Below, piece by piece: positions 22,334-24,413 of a stretch of DNA of 24,413 nt (position 1 is the first letter of the stretch; every line of letters starts with the position of its first letter). The position numbers were made by a program, and so were the translations under genes. The DNA is from CAYSCS01 sp964429695. GTDB taxonomy: Bacteria; Acidobacteriota; Aminicenantia; Aminicenantales; Aminicenantaceae. Below the pieces are notes generated by a model. It did no database searches and was not told the DNA's origin. It saw nothing but the letters and a program-made list of their open reading frames with translations. The stretch covers positions 1 to 24,413 of the forward strand of contig CAYSCS010000057.1 of NCBI GenBank assembly GCA_964429695.1, in the 5' to 3' direction.

Positions 22334-22597
22334 TTAGTTTTGTTGATTAGTAAGTTCCGTATCCTTGGAGACTTTATTCAAGAGAGATTGTACTGTTTTG
22401 GAAGCTTGCGCTCCTCTTTGGATCCAGTATCTCACTCTCTCTACGTCAACCTTTATCTCAGGGGGCTCTTTCAAAGGATCATAATAGCCGAGAATATCTT
22501 TAGCTTTGCTTTCTCTCGGTTTCCTGGAATTAATGGCCACTATTTTATAGAACGGCCTCTTCTTAGCTCCTTTTCTCATTAATCTAATTGAAATCAT
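22334..22597 (-). CDS. rpsP: 30S ribosomal protein S16
   Basis: 87 aa with the S16 signature ISIRLMRKGAKKRPFYKIVA, followed by ILGYYDP and the RVRYWIQRGAQASKTVQSLL helix. It is an early 30S assembly protein. It lies 119 bases after ffh and ten bases before khpA. The upstream AGAGAGAAG is a weak ribosome-binding site. Confidence 0.97.
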   Translation of the reverse strand: MISIRLMRKGAKKRPFYKIVAINSRKPRESKAKDILGYYDPLKEPPEIKVDVERVRYWIQRGAQASKTVQSLLNKVSKDTELTNQQN

Positions 22598-22716
22598 CTT
22601 CTCTCTATCCGAATTTTTAAATGATTTTTGATAATAACGAAATTAATGAAATAAGTCAAATCTTTCATCGATTTCTTAAAAAAGAATGCATGGCCTGGAC
22701 ATCTTCTTTTTATTTC

Positions 22717-24045
22717 TTAAAATCCTGGAAAAGACGAGAGAAGTTTTTGAAAACGGGTATCCTTCATCATCTTTTTTAATTCTGAGAATTGTCTTAAGAG
22801 TTCATTTACCTCAGCTACAGGCCTTCCGCTTCCCTTGGCAATCCTTAACCTCCGGCTTCCATCTAAAATCTTCGGGTTATTTCTTTCTTCCTTAGTCATG
22901 GAATTGATGATGGCTTCGAAATGGACTATCTTGCTCTCATCTATTTTAATCTGCGAAAGGTTTTTAAAAATTCCTGTCTTGGGTAAAAAGCCCAGCATCT
23001 GAGATAGTGAACCCATTTTCCTCATCTGATTAAGCTGTTTTTTGAAGTCCTCAAGGGTAAACTCATATTTTCTCAGTTTTCGGGCAAGTTCCTCTGCTTC
23101 TTCAAGATCAGTTTTTTTTTCTGCTTTTTCGATCAGGGTTAAGATGTCTCCCATCCCGAGGATGCGGGATGCCATTCGATCCGGATGAAATACCTCTAAC
23201 TTATCCAATTTCTCCCCTATTCCGATAAACTTAATAGGCTTACCTGTAACAGAAACTATAGAAAGGGCCGCACCTCCTCTTGCATCACCATCGAGCTTGG
23301 TCAAAATGATTGAAGTCAGCCCGATTTTTTCCTCAAAAATCCTTGCGCTCTTCACTGCATCTTGTCCTGTCATTGAATCTCCCACATAAATTACTTCAGA
23401 TGGAGTGAGGATATTTCTTACTGTTTGGAGCTCTTCCATCAGCTCCTCGTCGATATGGAGTCTCCCTGCCGTATCTACTAGGACTGGGTCATAACCCTTC
23501 TTTTCAGCATAATAAAGAATGTCTCTCAAAGGTCGAGCTAATTCAACTATTTCCACTTTAGGGAATTCATAGAATGAAACATTAAGCATTCGGGCAATCA
23601 TCATTAGTTGTTCCTGAGCAGCTGGTCTTTTGAGGTCAATAGAGACGAGAAGAGGGTTTCTCCCCTTCTCCAGCGCCCACTTCGCCAGTTTACCACAGGT
23701 AGTTGTCTTCCCAGAGCCCTGCAAACCTACAAACATGAAAGCTGAAGGAGGATGTGGAGAGAAATTCAGCTTTCTCTCCTGGTTACCGAGAATAAGAGTG
23801 AGTTCATCTTTTACAATCTTTATCACTTGTTGGGTGGGAGTAAGGCTGAGAAGGACCTTCTCATCTAGAGCCTTTTCTTTGACCCTCTGAATGAAATTTT
23901 TAACAACCTGATAATTTACATCGGCTTCAAGAAAAGCAAGACGAATCATCCTTAGGGCTTCAGACATGTTTTTCTCTGTAATTTTTCCCTCACCTCGGAG
24001 ATATTTGATTGCTTTCTGAAGCCTTGATGAAAGTTGGTCAAACAT
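22717..24045 (-). CDS. ffh: Signal recognition particle protein Ffh
   Basis: 442 aa with the full NG and M layout. The N domain covers about 1-90. The GTPase motifs are G1 GLQGSGKT (107-114), DTAGR (191-195) and TKLDGDARGG (249-258). The M domain at about 300-440 includes the SRP RNA-binding helix-turn-helix SRRLRIAKGSGRPVAEVN (397-414). It binds signal sequences on nascent chains and, with 4.5S RNA and FtsY, delivers them to the Sec machinery. It leads the rpsP-khpA-rimM-trmD-rplS cluster. No 4.5S RNA or ftsY gene was seen in the window. Confidence 0.97.
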   Translation of the reverse strand: MFDQLSSRLQKAIKYLRGEGKITEKNMSEALRMIRLAFLEADVNYQVVKNFIQRVKEKALDEKVLLSLTPTQQVIKIVKDELTLILGNQERKLNFSPHPPSAFMFVGLQGSGKTTTCGKLAKWALEKGRNPLLVSIDLKRPAAQEQLMMIARMLNVSFYEFPKVEIVELARPLRDILYYAEKKGYDPVLVDTAGRLHIDEELMEELQTVRNILTPSEVIYVGDSMTGQDAVKSARIFEEKIGLTSIILTKLDGDARGGAALSIVSVTGKPIKFIGIGEKLDKLEVFHPDRMASRILGMGDILTLIEKAEKKTDLEEAEELARKLRKYEFTLEDFKKQLNQMRKMGSLSQMLGFLPKTGIFKNLSQIKIDESKIVHFEAIINSMTKEERNNPKILDGSRRLRIAKGSGRPVAEVNELLRQFSELKKMMKDTRFQKLLSSFPGF

Positions 24046-24082
24046 TATTCATTCCAGCCCTTATCTTTCTTCACCATAAAGT

Positions 24083-24112
24083 ATGTTAGGAAAAAAACAC
24101 CGAACAAGTCAA
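24083..24112 (-). promoter_or_regulatory. Promoter of the ffh operon
   Basis: On the minus strand TTGACT (24107-24112) and TAACAT (24083-24088) are separated by 18 bases. Initiation around 24076 would give a leader of about 30 bases to the ffh ATG at 24045. The insertion-sequence end at 24219 lies about 100 bases upstream, so this promoter is intact. Confidence 0.5.
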
Positions 24113-24212
24113 TTTCCCTTCTTAAGATTTCCCTCTCACCTGACTCTCAGGGCAAAATCCTTGAAAGCCAAAAAATAGCTCTCATTTCTCTCTCTGAAAC
24201 TGTTAAATGTTT

Positions 24213-24413
24213 TCAGGAGGTAGCGTCAGGAATGTTGTGTAAAATTGGGTAGAGGTGTATTCTCCTACTTTGATTATGGTCATGGAATAGAGCATAGATT
24301 ATCCTTTCACCGCTTTTTTCATTCGTAATGAAGCTCATCGGATGAATTCTCCTCCCAATCTCCCTGAACGCTCTCTCTATCGCATTAGTGGTCCCAAGCA
24401 TGCTCCGATGCTC
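24213..24413 (-). CDS. IS256-family transposase, C-terminal part (cut by window edge)
   Basis: The frame is open to the right edge, so about 66 C-terminal residues are visible. GTTNAIERAFREIGRRIHPM and NEKSGERIIYALF match the end of the mutator/IS256-type DDE transposase, where the (R/G)TTNxIER...RxR pattern follows the catalytic glutamate. The rest of the protein, including the DDE residues, lies beyond the window. The last ~10 codons read through the terminal inverted repeat, and the stop codon at 24213-24215 lies in flanking DNA, which suggests that the original stop was lost or that this subgroup uses a target-supplied stop. Confidence 0.82.
   Translation of the reverse strand, partial: EHRSMLGTTNAIERAFREIGRRIHPMSFITNEKSGERIIYALFHDHNQSRRIHLYPILHNIPDATS
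24219..24244. repeat. Terminal inverted repeat of the IS256-like element
   Basis: Begins GGTAGCGTCAGG and ends TTGTGTAAAA on the plus strand. The second copy, in inverse orientation, should lie about 1.2-1.5 kb beyond the right edge if the element is intact. Confidence 0.6.
24219..24413. mobile_element. IS256-family insertion sequence, one end
   Basis: The element end is placed at 24219 because the 26 bases 24219-24244 resemble the IS256 terminal inverted repeat as remembered, agreeing at about 18 positions and ending in the shared TTGTGTAAAA. The transposase frame points toward this end, as expected for the right end of the element. The neighbouring bases TTTCAGGA (24211-24218) are the predicted target duplication. 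The other end is outside the window. Confidence 0.7.

Noticed and set aside
24034..24252. A 72-codon plus-strand open frame over the ffh upstream region and IS end
   Set aside because: It crosses a promoter and the terminal repeat and has no homology features.
1..24413. CRISPR arrays, tRNA or rRNA genes, phage modules, antiphage defence genes
   Set aside because: No regularly spaced repeats, no cloverleaf-like sequence in the intergenic spaces, and no proteins of these classes were seen; apart from the IS end the window is housekeeping and redox genes.

Overview
The window is a bacterial chromosome segment of roughly 40% GC. It is dense in housekeeping genes, with one redox operon at the left edge and the end of an insertion sequence at the right edge. 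The host looks like an anaerobic Gram-negative-type bacterium: it carries a PpiD-like periplasmic foldase, a sigma-54 activator, [Fe-S]-rich NADH-handling subunits, IspH of the MEP pathway and an NhaC Na+/H+ antiporter. Gene order and the small CPCCGC protein resemble Acidobacteriota/Aminicenantota genomes as I remember them. That placement is an inference; no 16S gene or other decisive marker is present. No tRNA, rRNA or CRISPR array was seen.

Layout. (1) 2-3760, plus strand: a redox operon. It holds the C-terminus of a NuoF/HndC-like flavoprotein, a [2Fe-2S]/GltD-type protein that appears internally deleted and frameshifted, a HoxU-like Fe-S subunit, and a glutamate-synthase-like FMN protein without a glutaminase domain. 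(2) 3889-5921, plus: an M50 site-2 protease, then scpA-scpB for chromosome segregation. (3) 5922-6395: a 474 bp gap holding a promoter. (4) 6396-10969, plus: ispH, rpsA (S1), an HU/IHF-family gene, a HIT hydrolase and an acyl-CoA dehydrogenase, mostly with ATGA or longer overlaps. (5) 11068-12999, plus: a PpiD/SurA-like foldase. (6) 13049-13807, minus: a divergent PlsC-like acyltransferase. (7) 14136-15548, plus: nhaC, with its stop overlapping a convergent small Cys-motif gene. (8) 16108-17529, minus: a GAF-type sigma-54 activator. (9) 17625-24045, minus: ffh-rpsP-khpA-rimM-trmD-rplS-rnhB-TPR, the classical SRP/ribosome-maturation cluster with rnhB and a TPR gene attached. (10) 24213-24413, minus: the 3' end of an IS256-family transposase with a recognisable terminal inverted repeat.

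How the genes fit together. The left operon would pass electrons between NAD(P)H, Fe-S centres and an FMN enzyme that has kept the glutamate synthase barrel but lost its usual [3Fe-4S] cysteines. This is the part most likely to hide unfamiliar biochemistry. The damaged GltD-type gene means either that the complex is decaying here or that the assembly is locally chimeric. The right operon covers targeting of nascent membrane proteins, ribosome assembly, tRNA m1G37 methylation and RNA-DNA hybrid repair. The rest is standard cell maintenance.
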